Source of the DNA: Linyphia triangularis
Taxonomy: Eukaryota > Arthropoda > Arachnida > Araneae > Linyphiidae
NCBI GenBank assembly: GCA_963978545.1
Contig: OZ021732.1
Coordinates: 29,046,123 to 29,110,122 of the forward strand
Direction: 5' to 3'
DNA length: 64,000 nucleotides
Below are positions 11,933-24,712 of the stretch, one piece after another (within the stretch, counting starts at the first letter, position 1; each line of letters begins with the position of its first letter). The position numbers were made by a program, and so were the translations under genes. The notes beneath the pieces were generated by a model. That model was not told the origin of the DNA, did not search any database, and saw nothing but the letters and a program-made list of their open reading frames with translations.

Positions 11933-12594
11933 CATGAGTGTACTGTGTCATAAAATCGGCCCGGTGGTTTTAGATTTGTACCGGCCTAAATTTTCAATAT
12001 CATCAATAATAAAATTTTAATAAAATAATTCCAATAATTAAACAATTCATTTTTAATGATTAAATAGTTTTAATAATTAACAAAGTTTATTGATTAAATA
12101 TTCTTATTTATTGATTGATTTCGATAATTCATTATTTTATTGTAAATTTTAAAAATTTAATTGTTATAATAATTAGTTTGATTAAATAAAATTTTATTTG
12201 TCTCTAGTATTTATATCTCCTTTGACTGAACTTAGTTTCCATAAGCCATTGATATTTTGTTGTAAAAATGAAAATAAAGAAATATAAATTGTAAAATAAA
12301 AAATTTCCACGAATTTAACTAGTAGGTTTATTAGAAAATGACATCCGAACAGATGATAAATATTAAGTAGTAAGTAATCTATAAAATCAGTAAAAAGTAA
12401 AGGGTGTCACCTGGGAGAGAGGAGATGATTGGGATTTTAATGCATTGGGCTTTTAAAAAAACATTAAAGAAAGCAACTATTTTTATTGAAAAAAGATTTA
12501 AAAAATTAAATTTCGTATCGGACTGGCCCATTTTTTATAGACACTAATCGGCCCGGTGATTGCACCGGACAACCCAATGGCCAGTACGACCTTG
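11933..12594 (+). mobile_element. hAT-like non-autonomous element, CAGGGGCGTACTGG family, copy 1
   Basis: The left end is a decayed form (CATGAGTGTACTG) followed by CATAAAATCGGCCCGGTG, shared with the copy at 27723. The right end reads GCACCGGACAACCC then CCAGTACGACCTTG, matching the inverse of the left end of the copy at 62960. A motif CGGCCCGGTGATT occurs near both ends, giving a longer imperfect inverted repeat. No convincing target duplication remains and no coding sequence is present. Confidence 0.75.
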
Positions 12595-14260
12595 TAAGGA
12601 GGCCATTCATTATTACAGGACGAAGCACAGATATGGACAAACATACCTTATCTAGCTTGCAAATCAGAAACCTTTTATGATCTATCCAGAAGTTACAGTC
12701 AAAGATCAGGCCAACAATTAAAGATCAGTGTTTACAGCTCTTGTTTCAAAAACTACTACAACTTCCTACAGGAGCCAATTATAATTTTGATCTCGACAAG
12801 AAAAGTATTGCTTTTGTCCCTCATAATTTTTTTAATTTTAAAAAAATAATATTTAGAGGAAGCACTGCGCTTAAGAAAATAAGGCATTTTTAAACAAGGA
12901 AAGACTCGCACAATCCCTCTTAACAAACAAAATCTGTATCCAGTTCAATTGGTATTTGAAGAGAAAATCTCCAAGTAGCAGAGGAAAACATAATCTTTTC
13001 CAAATCCTTTCAGAAATATAAAAGGCAGTTCATGAAACCTTCCCTAGTAATCCCTTGCTGGTTGCTGGTGCATCAAATCTTGAGTAGGAATAAGTAGGAC
13101 AGTTTTACCAGATCAAGCATTTTCAATCTGATGTTTTCAACATACGGTGAGATGAGACTAAAAGAAAATGCCCCATATGGTGTGACGATGAAAGATAGCC
13201 TTTTTTGTTTCACTTTAGTCAGTGTAAAACGATTCTTTAGTGATACTTACGATTGTCCAAATTCCATTAAAAATCGTGAAATTCTAAAAATGGTACTAAA
13301 TCTAGATTTATCTTTGTTTTTAAAATAAATGGTAGTTTGTTTTATCTTATTGGAGACTGTTTTAATTTAAAAATAAATAGTAATGAGATTTTTTAATGTA
13401 TAATAAAGTATAAAGTGGGGTTATAAGTAAAATATTTTTTTTTTTCTTATTTTTTTTTACAATCATAAAGATTGACCAACGTTAAGGAAAATTATACATG
13501 AGAAAAAAAATCTCTAAAATTTAAATGAAAAAAGGGGGTTTGAATAGAACTATTTCGGAATCTTTTTTTCCTACTTCTTCATTAATTTTGACGGAGTATG
13601 AAGCCAAACTACAACATCAAATCTCATGAGAAATGCCATCTTAACTTTTGTAAACATTTTCAAACACTCCTTATCATTCCCAAAAGTTGACAAATGCATC
13701 TCCCCCTCCCCTCACCGATAAGTGTTATAATTTCGTATCTTATGATAAAAATATGAACTAGTAAAGAAATAATTTATACTTCTTAACACTAATTTTGAAC
13801 AAAGATCCAAAATTTATTGTTATTTTAATTAATATTCTGTGAATTATTTTTTTTACTTGGAAGTAAGAGATAAAGTGAAGTAATCAGCATTATATACATA
13901 TTATTAATACATATTATACATGTTATTTCATCGATTGGTTATTTAGATTTAGACAGTGCTTTCAAATGTGCATACTTTCATGAAATTAAATGAATAGAGA
14001 ATTCTAAAAAATAGCTTGTCTTTATATGAAACAAGAATAGAAATTTAACTTAAAAGAAAATTCCTCCAAAGTTAAAAGTTGACTAAGTGTAACAGTATTT
14101 GCTAATAAAAATACCTATATCGTTATACAAAGTCGTATAATACATTTTTATAACAGTTTGGTATATATACACAATACATAGTTTTTTTTTTATACATTTG
14201 AAAACTCTAAATCACTTTTTTTCAGTGTCACTACATTTAAAGGTTAAAGTTATTTTTCTT
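12595..14260. other. unassigned AT-rich stretch
   Basis: The 65-codon plus-strand open frame at 13131-13328 has no recognisable motif. No repeat boundary is seen before the orphan transposon end at 14261. Confidence 0.4.
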
Positions 14261-14335
14261 CAGGGCCGTATTTCTATATAGGCTAAGCAGACTGCAGACT
14301 AGAGCGGCAAATTTTCAGGGGGTGGCAGTTAGGCA
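14261..14335 (+). mobile_element. orphan hAT-like terminus
   Basis: CAGGGCCGTATTTCTATATAG followed by a GGCTAAGCAGACTGCAG stretch and TTTTCAGGGGGTGGCAG has the form of a hAT-type left end. No matching inverted end was found downstream, so the element extent is unknown. The 62-codon open frame at 14513-14701 could lie inside it but shows no motif. Confidence 0.45.
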
Positions 14336-15823
14336 ATTTATTCAAAAGTTAAAATGAAGTATTTCGGACGTTAATAATATTTTCCTTACGAATTTAAAAA
14401 TACATGCTACTTAAAAATATGTTTTAGTCCTTCTACATAGCCTACTTTCTAAAACTATAACATTTCTGCGCATCGTCACTAATATTGAAAGAAATACGAA
14501 GGGTGGAGACCAATGATTTACCAAGAGTACGATTCTAATTTTAAAATGTTAAATAGTAAGTATTCATACAAAAAAGAACAATTAAGAGACATAAGTGAAT
14601 GTTGTTTAATACGAATAAAATACTATTTGGCGGAGTACATTTCTGATATTAAAAGTTTTTTATTATTTAGAGACGGACTTGACGTTTTGTTGATGACATG
14701 ATGAACTGAACTAGATGAAAATCTGTTTCTAACATTGCTATAACTATAAGTTAGTCTATAGTGTAATAAAATTTAAAGTTTCTTACAGTACCGTACACTT
14801 CTATCGGATAATGGACCAAAGAATAAAACTGTAGAATTAATAGGATGATTTTAGGATTGTGCATTTCTACTTATAAATATAAAGATGGGCTACAAAACTC
14901 CTTTTAAGTAATCAAAAGGTGTGTGCCAAGTCTATCTTTCGGTATTGAGCAACATATGTTAGATATAAACACAATGCCTGTTGCTTCAGAATACCAAAAC
15001 AACTCAAGAGGCGAAACCGAACAATGAATTTCCACATCACGCAGTTGACTGCTTAGAAAATTTAGGCGACAGCAACTGCCTTACGTGGCACACACATAAT
15101 AATTTATCCCGTATATATATATCTGCGTAATTTATCAATGATCGCATTCTATTCCATAATGGCCGCCATAAATTCCTAAGAGACAATCGCGACCCACTGA
15201 ACATTCATCTTGTGCTGGGGAAAAACACGGCGACAAACATGAAGCAAAGAAAAGGTTCGCGCATGCGTAGAGACTGCACGAAAAAAAAGGGCGCGAAATC
15301 GGGGTCAAGGTGTCAACGGTGAAAGTTTCCACATGAAATTGAATAAAAGTAATTTCTGTTTTCAATAGAAAAACTATGGAAGTTGGAGATCCTAATATTC
15401 AAAACGAACTTCTTTAAGAAAGGGCTTTACGAAATGCACGTTTCTTTGCACATTCAATATGTACGTACCTCATTATAAACTTTCGTCATTAATAAGTCTT
15501 TGCCTTTTTCACCAGAAGCGCCCTTTCTCTTTTGAGTTATTCCTTTTTCTGACAGTTGTTCCTGTATTGACAATATATTTTTACAATTACAGTATCTAAT
15601 AAATATTGCTGCACAACAAATGAAATTGTATCTGCAAAGAAGCGACATTTCGCAATTTTGTTTGATATAGCGACTTTTATATTCCTCTCGATATACAATA
15701 TTACTCCATAATATTTATGTAGGAAAAAGAAATGACTAAAAATTATATGTTTAGTAATTTTTGATATTACAGACCAATATCCATTTGTCGACTTTGTGTA
15801 CCAGGTATGATAAAAAATAATCA

Positions 15824-15859
<36 letters not shown>

Positions 15860-17610
15860 ACGGAACTTGAAAGCTAAATAAAACCGAACATTAATATTTT
15901 CATAGTTATCTTATTTTGTCACTATCTTATTCCTTCAAACACCAAACCTAAGTTATACACACACGTTACGCCGCCCTAACCCTTTTGTGCACTGGCTTTT
16001 ATACAAATTGGCCTCATACATTTGACCAATTATACTTTAATTCTTTAAGTAAAACAAAATGCACCTGTAAACATTCCAATGCTAAACCAAGATTTCCAAT
16101 GGTGAATTTTATCAAAAACCTACAAGTCCAACTCCAAGTTGTTAGACAGATTGACCATTACACTAAATTAAATATCGTCGCTCGAATTATCATCGAAAAT
16201 ATTTAAACTATAGAATGAAACATTACCCCTTGTTCTCAGAAAAAAACACAACCAATACAATATTTCATACTATTACGAAAAAAAACCGACACGTTATCCA
16301 TTCTTCTAAAAACTAAATAGAGCAGGTGTTGATATTCCACAACCATTTACTACAGGAATTGGTTCCTTCATTGCAACTCATATTACAAGAAGAATACATG
16401 TGGGGAGAGGTGTGTGGGGGGGGGGGGGTAGGTTGCAAAATTAATCTCCCCAGCAACAATAGATCTATAATGCGGTCAGAAGGTACTTTAATACCAGTAG
16501 AGAATGCCGAGAAAGAGCGCGCGTCCGTTTTAAACGTTCGAAATTAACTACCAACAGAAGAAGGCCCACAAAAAAAGTAAAAACAACAGTCTCTTGAAGC
16601 AGCATCCACTTTGAAGAGGGAACCAGCAATTTCGGCTGAAACCCTGAAATTAGAGTGTTTGGTTTGACGAGGGTCTGTAGCAGGTTTCTTCGATCAAGGT
16701 CGTGACCCCTTGGCACCAGTCCCTTCTCGTACTGTTGAGTGCGGGGTTCTTATTATATATTCTTCAACCATCCCTTCTGGTTAAAAACTCTGGCTGGTGC
16801 TTGCTGGCTGGGAGCTAATTCTTCTACGTTTTTCGCTGTGAGAACCGGTTCCTTGCTGGGGGACTTTCTACTTCTATAACACTCTCGTTGACTTACCTTT
16901 CCCCTGGACGGGCCCCACCTTTAAATTTTGTTGTGCTTTTCACAGGGATGGAGAAAATTGTTGAATGATATGGCGCGCCGGGAATTCCGGAATTGGGCGG
17001 TTTCAACGGGAGGGGGGAAGGGAAGGGGGAGGGGGATACGCCTCAATGCGATGCAAATTATGATTTTTTCTTCTTCTTTTTTTTCTTTATTGAGGTGTTT
17101 CTTTAAACCTGATTTAATACTCTTTGAATAATAGTCTATCTGATGAAAGAAATTGTTGCATGGGAGAGAAACGTCGAGGCCATTAAATTAAAATGTTTTG
17201 ACCTTCATTAAATGGATTGTTGCAATCGATGAAACTTTTTGAGTCACAAAGTACACATGTTTAGCATTTTAATAAATGAAAAGTCTGGTCATTTAATGAT
17301 GTACAGGGCGAGGGTTCATAACTGTCTTATGTCACGAATCAGCTAAACCATGTTATTTCTTTTTTATCCTAACCGTTTAAGTCCAACTTTTTTGCAAATG
17401 GTTTTGTATACAGGATGCAGGGTCCCGTATAAGGGGTGCAAGGCGGCTAAAGTTTTCGTTCAAACCTTTATGTTTTAAGAATGATAATTGAGTTTTCTAC
17501 TGAAATATTAATAGTTCTGCAATTCTTTTGCGTTCAAATAAATAATTTCAAACCTATGTTATACTCATTTTCCATAGGAGTTTAACTACTTTTCTCCACT
17601 TTATTTTCAG
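14336..17610. other. unassigned stretch with an A33 tract
   Basis: A run of 33 A lies at 15825-15857 and a G-run near 16416-16428. Several 60-100-codon open frames overlap on both strands without motifs (for example 15537-15824 minus and 16465-16716 minus). The part from 16540 to 17060 is richer in G+C than its surroundings, but no gene is recognised in it. Confidence 0.4.
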
Positions 17611-17771
17611 TTTTCGGTGCCCAAGTACTTTGTGGAGACGATCGGAAAATATATTTTCTGACAAGAAAAAAGGAATATGCAGGAGTTCAAATTCTGGCCA
17701 CCAGATACAAATGTGCCAATTTAAAGACACATGGTACTTATCTCTACAAACAGTTGGAAAAGAAGCGTTAG
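17611..17771 (+). CDS. candidate 3' terminal exon, unknown protein
   Basis: A pyrimidine-rich tract ending TTTATTTTCAG at 17600-17610 is a good splice acceptor. It is followed by an open frame from 17616 to a TAG at 17769-17771 (51 codons), beginning GAQVLCGDDRKIYFLTRKKE and ending HGTYLYKQLEKKR. An AATAAA at 17782-17787 could be a polyadenylation signal, though it is very close to the stop. The peptide is basic and compositionally unlike the surrounding AT-driven frames. I do not recognise the protein, and no upstream exon was identified. It could be a chance open frame. Confidence 0.25.
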
Positions 17772-17803
17772 ACCAAAAAGAAATAAATTCAATGAAATTT
17801 TAA

Positions 17804-17890
17804 GTAGCTGTCGATAGATCATGTTTCATTTAGATATATAGTTTGATTTACATATATATAGTTGTCGATAGTTGATGTTTCATTTACAAA
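17804..17890 (+). repeat. two-unit tandem repeat, 55 bp
   Basis: TAGCTGTCGATAG...ATGTTTCATTTA recurs as TAGTTGTCGATAG...ATGTTTCATTTA with a spacing of about 55 bp. The second unit is partial. Confidence 0.65.
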
Positions 17891-19469
17891 AATTTGAACT
17901 TTTCTCAGTATGGTTCCCCCCCCCCCCCCACCTTTTTTTTTTTTTTTTTTGTAAATATCATTTCATTATGGTCTCAGTTATTGCCTCAACTTAATTAGTT
18001 CTCTACGGTTAAAATTCAATTATCTGTTATTTTTCTACAAGTTACAGTCTGCTTTAAACTGCTTCTGTTTGATTATGATTATCCTGTACATTTATGGTTA
18101 TATTAGTGAAATATTTTTAAAAAGTTATTGAACTTAGAAAATTTTCGAATCTGGATTCAAATCAGCGCATATGGAATGCGTCTCAAAATCCATTAAGTAA
18201 CAATTTCTGGCGTCAATACATATCTGCAAGCACAAGGAGATTTACCAAGCTATAAAACCATTGATCCACCATACTACCATACAATCAGGACAAAGATTTT
18301 ATTGCCATCTAACAAGACCTGAATTGCCTCCGAGGCTCCAGTCCAGCTAACGGCAATCAGCACTTCAAATTGCAGCAATAAAACAAATTGCACCCAATTG
18401 CAAAGGCAGATCTCCGTGGCAGATACTTTCTGGAGGTTACATCTTAAGCAAAATTGTCATCGGCTCTAATAGCATGGGACACAGTGTGCTCGACAATTCT
18501 TCTCAAATGATAGACGGTTCCTTTTTCTTCGGGGAGGGATGTGCACCAGTGTAAACGATGCCTTGAGGAGGTATTGCCATAAATAATAACACGTAGTATC
18601 AACAACAACAAAAAATGGAGGCGATGGATGAGGAATGTTGACTCTTTTGTGAAAAGGGAGGGGACAATAAAAGTTGGCGCCTGCACTGCCAAGTAAAGTA
18701 AGTAGTACAATGAGGCGTTCTGGTCGACCCCTCTTTGGAGCAACTCTCCCACACCCCTCGTTGTTTTATTGCGAAGTTAGGATCTGATGACGAACGGGAT
18801 CGATTTCGTTTTGAGGGAAGGGCGGGGGGGAGGGAATGAAGTATTTGGATTGGACACTGACTTAAAGGGATATAGAAGAAGCAAAACCAAAACTTATATA
18901 AAAAAAACCTTTAGTACTTTTGTTGCAGAAACTTACAAATCTCGAAGTTTGATAAATTTGGATATATTAATCATTCGTTGTTATTTTTGGTAAATTATTG
19001 TATATTTAGAGCTAAAACAACATCTTGAACCCACCGATTAGTAAGTTTGTGTTCTAGCCACAACATTTTTTTGGAAACGATGATCGATAAGAACTGTTTA
19101 CCAGAGAATTTGAGCTTCTAAGTTTAATAAAGTTCATTTGTTATTATTAATGTCATTAAATACGTTAATTAAAATGACACTTATTGTTCGAATCAGTGGC
19201 TTGTCAATTTGTCGCAGGTAATCACTGTTTTAGTAAATGGATATTGTCTTCCGAATAACAGTATGATAAAAGAAGTTACAGAACTATCGAAAAATCGATA
19301 ATTCACTAACATTTGCAGATAGGAAGAAGAACGCGCTCAGATAAAAATCATTTTTCTCTAACGCAAAGTAAAAAACTTTTCATTTTTTTTTTTAAATCAA
19401 CAGACGGCACCTTAACCATACGTATCTAGCAATCACCTTGCCGCACTGCCAAGTGGCGTATCTAGCAAT
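17891..19469. other. unassigned stretch with C14 and T18 tracts
   Basis: C14 at 17916-17929 is closely followed by a T tract to about 17950. The 102-codon minus-strand open frame at 18444-18752 has hydrophobic stretches but no motif. From about 19420 the phrase TATCTAGCAATCA appears twice, with a third copy beyond the element that follows. Confidence 0.4.
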
Positions 19470-19488
19470 CAGTGGGGCAGTTGATTGC

Positions 19489-20603
19489 CAGTGGCGGCCC
19501 GTGATCAAAAATGTTAGTGCAGCCGGAATCATGCGACTTCTCAACATCCTCCCCTTCTCCTCCTCCCCCCCTCAACCACACACATACTTTCACCACTCAT
19601 GTACAATCACACTTGAACTTTTTTTTTTAAATTATCATTTTAAAAATCGGATTTTTTTTTTCTCTTAAAAGTACATAGTTAGTATTGATGTTGAAATGAA
19701 AAAAAATTCAGTCTTATTCAAATATTAATTAACTAATTAACATTTAACTCGTTATAATTATCATATTTTGAATACTGATTACTCGTGTTTTATGGAGCCA
19801 GGAAAAGTAATTATTTTTGGAAATTGTTCGTAACATCATTCTTAACTTTAAGAACCTACATCTAGGTCTAGAATATATAGTTTTTTTTAATAGAATTTTT
19901 TTAACATTGAAAGTAGAAAAAAATCGCAATTTTTCTAAAAACATTTAAAAATCTAGCAAAATTCATTTTCTTTCCCAATCAATTTGACTGAGGATCAAAA
20001 CATCTAATAGTTAATGCAGATTTGAATTCTCAAATCATTTTTCAGAAAGATTATATCAAACTTCAGTTATCACTGTTTAAATGAAGATTCACGTGCCAGA
20101 AACACGCTTTTTTAGATAACGAGTTTCAAATATTCAAATTTATTTTCAGAACAAAATAGTAATTCAAACTAATAAAATAACTCTCTAGCCTTCAGATGAT
20201 ACCACTATCTTGCAAAAATTCCATCTAGAGGTTATTTTAAAGCAGAAATTCTCAAGGGCAGCCGAAGTCGGAATATCACTGATCTGGCTGGCTCGTTACA
20301 CATTACGTGGAGTGAAAGCTCTACTGGGTTCCATTGATTACCATAGTAACGCATGGCAACGTCACAGCCAAAACGCGTTCCATGGCTACCGTTCTGTGGA
20401 AGATCGTCTTGATTGGAAACTGTTTCTTTTTCCTCGTGAATTGAGTATTGAAGCAAGAAGTTTGCTGTTTATCTGATTTTTTTACAGTTACCGTAGAAAT
20501 TGGATCTCCATTTTAGAAAATTGTAAAATTATAATTTTAGTTTTGAACTAATAAATTTAAATGCAGCCCGGCTGTACAGGCTGTGGTGCTCGAGCCGCCA
20601 CTG
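19489..20603 (+). mobile_element. hAT-like 1.1-kb element, copy A
   Basis: Ends are CAGTGGCGGCCCG on the left and the inverse of CAGTGGCGGCTCG on the right. The whole element aligns in inverted orientation with 45996-47149. The 88-codon open frame at 20210-20476 is conserved only as DNA (its counterpart at 46 kb lies on the other strand and diverges), so I treat it as non-coding. There is no 8-bp duplication at the tips. Instead, an inverted pair CAGTGGGGCAGTTGATTGC (19470-19488) and its near-inverse (20609-20627) flanks it, together with direct copies of ATCTAGCAAT. Confidence 0.8.
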
Positions 20604-20627
20604 ATCTAGCAATCAACTACCCCACTG

Positions 20628-20820
20628 AAACCATATTAGGCAATGGCCTTACATTTACCTACCTACAACGTCATTTGTTGATTTAAAAAAAAAAAAAACC
20701 TCATAGTCTCAAATATTCGTGAATAATTGATTTTTAAATATACATATTGCGTTTAGGCCACGTAGTGCATATGTAGAGTCCAGGAGGGTATCCAGGTAGA
20801 GTATCCAGGAGGGTATTGAT
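20628..20820. other. short spacer with 23-bp tandem duplication
   Basis: GTAGAGTCCAGGAGGGTATC is followed by a second copy with a 2-bp insertion (20773-20816). The last eight bases, GTATTGAT, are the left target duplication of the next element. Confidence 0.6.
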
Positions 20821-21322
20821 TAGAGGTCGGTGATATATCAATACAACGATATTTTTATCGATTTAAAAAAAATATCGATAAAAGTCACCGATATATCGAT
20901 ATTTACAAACATTTCTAGTTTTTTGATGAACGTTTTATACTTCCATGTGTTTTTTCAATTTCCTTTATTCCCTTTTCAAAAACTTCAAAACTGAAATTTG
21001 CACTTGGCTGAGAGACAGTTAAAATGGTACCAGTATTCAATATTTTCCCATACACTTAAAAGCTATTGAAAATTGCCTGAAATTTTCCTAAAATCCCTGC
21101 ACCAATTAAGCGAAAATATAACTTTATTTTTTGTAATAGATCCATTTCAGTTGAAAAAGTAGTCACCTTACAAAAAAGCAATCATGAAAAGTAGAAATTT
21201 GCTCCGAAAAACTTTGTTTCTGGCAAAATTAAAAATCAAATAAAAAAAATCATGTATCGATATGTTTTTCTATGCAACGATATAGTATCGATATTTATTT
21301 TGATCGATATTTCCGACCTCTA
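20821..21322. mobile_element. hAT-like MITE with TAGAGGTCGG ends, copy 1
   Basis: The 502-bp element starts TAGAGGTCGGTGATATATC and ends GATATTTCCGACCTCTA. A perfect 8-bp duplication GTATTGAT flanks it (20813-20820 and 21323-21330). Subterminal regions carry many ATCGAT / TATCGATA units in both orientations. It is non-coding. A second copy is at 44485-45142. Confidence 0.92.
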
Positions 21323-21330
21323 GTATTGAT

Positions 21331-22167
21331 GAACTTATAAGGATACAAGTCTGAAAAATATCCCAATATTTTACACTTGCGGCGTTTGAAGCGACGACCA
21401 AGCTGAAATTCAATGAAGTATGAAAAGTCAAGTGGTAAACTAGGCCAAGTCGTGTAAACAAAATCTTGAGAACCATGGATTAGATTACTCTTTAGTCACT
21501 CTCCAAGAACAAAAGAGGTGTTATATCATTTGAACAATGAATGAAACCCTTTCAAGTCGAGAAGGGACACGCAGCAATTCCTTCTTCGATTTCTTTAGTC
21601 CTCTGAAAACGTGATCATTGAAATGTGTCTACACTGCTAAAAAGGAAAGCAAAAATTTCGATAGTTCAATTTCAGTGTGCTAAGATGTGAGAATATTATT
21701 TCTAATCGGAATTGAAGCTGCACTATCTGGGTAAAAAAAAATATCGCAAAACTATTTTAATGACAAGAATCTTTGTTAAACCTAAAAACATTGCATTGTA
21801 TATCCACAAGACAAAAAATATATTTGGAGGTATCCTGTTAAATGAAACTTTTTCGTTGGTTCGCCTTAGGACGCAGACTTGTTTCGCTATCTAAAAGAAC
21901 AGAGTCAGAATAGAATAATTTTCGTGTCACAGTCAATAGAAAAACAGTTTTAACTTTCTCGTATATATTCGTACATTTCGTATATCTCCCAGAAGATTCT
22001 TTTTTCTTCCCCAGAGGTGGACTAAACAGAACTTCGTACCTATAACCTCCATCGAGTTCTTCTACAGCAACACTCTCAATGCTTCTACGATATTTTTCAG
22101 CATTTTATTTAGGAATTCGTTTTTCAAAACTTCATCTTTGGCATCATTTGCTTATTGAGCACGCTGT

Positions 22168-22198
<31 letters not shown>

Positions 22199-22719
22199 TC
22201 TTTTTTTTTTTATGTGAAATGCTGCTGCAGCATGACAAATTTTTATTTCGATTCAACCGTCCAGCAACAATTGATTCCGATGTACTCCGATAAACAAACG
22301 CCTGGTGTTGCCAATCCACAACAAATACGGTCTTTTTTCAGGCACGCGCAAGAGAGTTATAAACATATATATTCCTCCATATTTCAAATTCCGTGATTAT
22401 CAAACACTTATTTTGTAATTTAACTTTTTCGGAACTAGCGATAACCTGGCATTATTCAAATACGTTTTGATAACTAGTATATTGAAAATAATAATAATAA
22501 TAATATTAAGGTATCGGTTCCTGTCACTATGAAAAAAGTTACGAAACATAGTAGTATTTCTATTATCTTAGTAGAATTTATCATTGGAAAAAATAACAAC
22601 TGTTCATCAACAAAAGGAAGGTATTTTTTTAAAAATCTAAATTGCAAAAAGAAATCGCCATTTTTTCCCCATTAAAGTTTTGCATAGTTCCCATTACGTG
22701 CATTTGAACCGATGATGTC
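21331..22719. other. unassigned AT-rich stretch with long T tract
   Basis: T28 at 22172-22199 is followed by T11 at 22201-22211. The plus-strand open frame across it (22079-22396) is partly a translation of that tract. No gene is supported. Confidence 0.4.
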
Positions 22720-23097
22720 ATGTTTGGATTAAATATTTTGCTAATAACAAGATTCTACCAAGTTTTAAAACTCTATGCCACGCTGTCAGATTATGCAAAA
22801 AAGAAGTTGAAGGACTTCGGTCACTGTTCTTTGAAGAGACCTTTAATCAACGAAGCAAACAAAGTTTATTCTTTAGTGATGGCTAGAGCGTCTCTTTCTC
22901 AGCATAAGCATACAATTCACTTCAAGGTAAATTTAATTGAAAGTAAGGTCGTACACCATCCGAATCCTCTATCTGTGTTTCAGATCTATTTCTGTACCGG
23001 GAATGTGAAAGAGGGAAATCCAAACTTAATTCGAAAAATTGCGCCAGGCATTTCTGGAACACGACACGACAGAATTGAAATTTCAGACACTTCCTGA
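22720..23097 (+). CDS. hypothetical protein or exon, 125 codons
   Basis: This is the longest unexplained plus-strand frame in the window's left half. It begins MFGLNILLITRFYQVLKLYA, a hydrophobic start, then becomes basic (DYAKKKLKDFGHCSLKRP, then SLVMARASLSQHKHTIHFK). A possible splice donor, CAAG|GTAAAT, occurs at about 22926-22927, right after TIHFK. The real coding part may therefore end there and the remaining 57 codons be intron. I do not recognise the product, and no start context or upstream exon was confirmed. Chance occurrence is possible in a window this size. Confidence 0.2.
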   Translation: MFGLNILLITRFYQVLKLYATLSDYAKKKLKDFGHCSLKRPLINEANKVYSLVMARASLSQHKHTIHFKVNLIESKVVHHPNPLSVFQIYFCTGNVKEGNPNLIRKIAPGISGTRHDRIEISDTS

Positions 23098-24640
23098 CGA
23101 AATCTCCACGAGAGAGAAAAATAAATAGTCGACTAACTACTGTCATTCAATCCAATTCCTTTCAACCAGGAAAAAATAACTCGGTTCTGGACGACGAGAC
23201 GCCATCGTTGTGTTCATAATGATGGCATCAACAAAATTAAATACAATTATAATTTTTGTTATCAAATAACGCTTTGCATAAAAACACCTCCAATAAGAGA
23301 TGTAAAAAAAGCAAGATTTCGAAATATGAGTAAAAAGACAGTTTATATAATTATCTTTACACATAATTTTTTTTTTCTATGATCTTTATATGACTTTCAC
23401 AAAATTTTATGAAGATCTTTTGGTTACAGCAGGCTTTAAGAAGAATCTTCAATCTGAACATATCCGCCTATACAACTTATACTTTATTTTGTTTGGCCTC
23501 AATTTCTGCAGAACCGAAGTATTAGTTAAAAACATATGATTTTTAGAACGAGTATAACAGTAATAAAAGCTTATAAGCAAAATTTTGAGGGAAAATAACT
23601 GGTTGTTTTTTATTACAATTTAAAATGATTTTATAAGCTATTTTATAAAATTTAAAAATAATAATAATAATACAATTATAATAATTTAAAATTTATTAAC
23701 ATTCTTTTATTACTGCTGTTATAACTAATATAAAAATTATATTTTTTAAAGTAATACTTCAGCAAATATTGTTACAAAAAATGAAGCTTTAGATGCATTA
23801 GTCGGATATATTCCAGGCTAACGATTCCTCTTTAAAGCCTATATTCATCAAAATATCTTCATAAAATTTTCTGAACGTCCTATTAAGATCATAGCAAAAA
23901 TTAAATCTAAAGATTAAATAAAATAGTTCAATATTTTGTCGCCAGGTGGAAATGTAGCTTTAAGGACTTGTGTGGAAGCTAATTTTAAAAACTGAATTTA
24001 ATCGGGAAATTTTAAAAATGAAGATTTAGATATGATGTATCCTTAGAACGTCATTTGCTAAAATGGTAACTATTTCATAGTTATTAGTATTTTTTTTTTT
24101 TCTAATTTAAAATATTTTTATTTTTATGGAACATTTCCTTCTGATATTGGTAGTACGAATACAAAATTTTATGAAGGTCCGATGATGGTTACAGATGGCT
24201 CTAAAGAGTGTCAATTTAATCATGCCTCTCCTGTTTTTCGAAAGACGGGTTATAAAGGGGATCGCATTGTAATGTAGTGTAAATCAGTGCTTAATTTCAG
24301 CATGACAGACGGGTTTTGTTAATCTGGAAGTCCACTTTTAACTAGTTAAAATAATTTTATTAATATATAAATCAATCGGAAGTTTTATAATTTATTCTCG
24401 ATCAAAACATTCAGAAATAGCGTAGTTTAAATTAAAAGCTTTATGAGTCTCTTTAGACTTGAACTTTCTTCTTGAGTACGAAGTTAAATTCTGATGATAT
24501 CAAAAATAAATCATCGGGTGAAGTTTTGCATTTTCGTTTTTCAAAATCAATCCTCCCAAATCAATGGTGACACTAAAATTAAGAAGAAATTCTTGATATC
24601 AGGCCTAAATATTTCAGTGTTAAAGATATTCATTACACAT
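23098..24640. other. unassigned AT-rich stretch
   Basis: No gene or repeat end is recognised. Short (AAT)n and (ATA)n-like patches occur near 23650-23690. Confidence 0.4.
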
Positions 24641-24712
24641 TAAAAGATAAATAGGGGGGGGGGGGTATAGGGGTTGCAAGTGTACCTCCTTGCACCCTCC
24701 TGGAGGCGCCCA
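24641..24712 (-). mobile_element. orphan hAT-like terminus with G12 tract
   Basis: Read on the minus strand the end is CATGGGCGCCTCCAGGAGG followed by GTGCAAGGAGGTACACTTGC, the form of a hAT-type end. A run of 12 G lies at 24654-24665. The other end was not found. Confidence 0.4.

Noticed and set aside
18444..18752. 102-codon minus-strand frame with hydrophobic stretches
   Set aside because: No motif, no splice or promoter context, and no repeat relation. Indistinguishable from a chance frame.
20210..20476. 88-codon frame in hAT-like copy A
   Set aside because: The homologous DNA in copy B is open in a different frame and strand with no conserved protein, so it is treated as non-coding.
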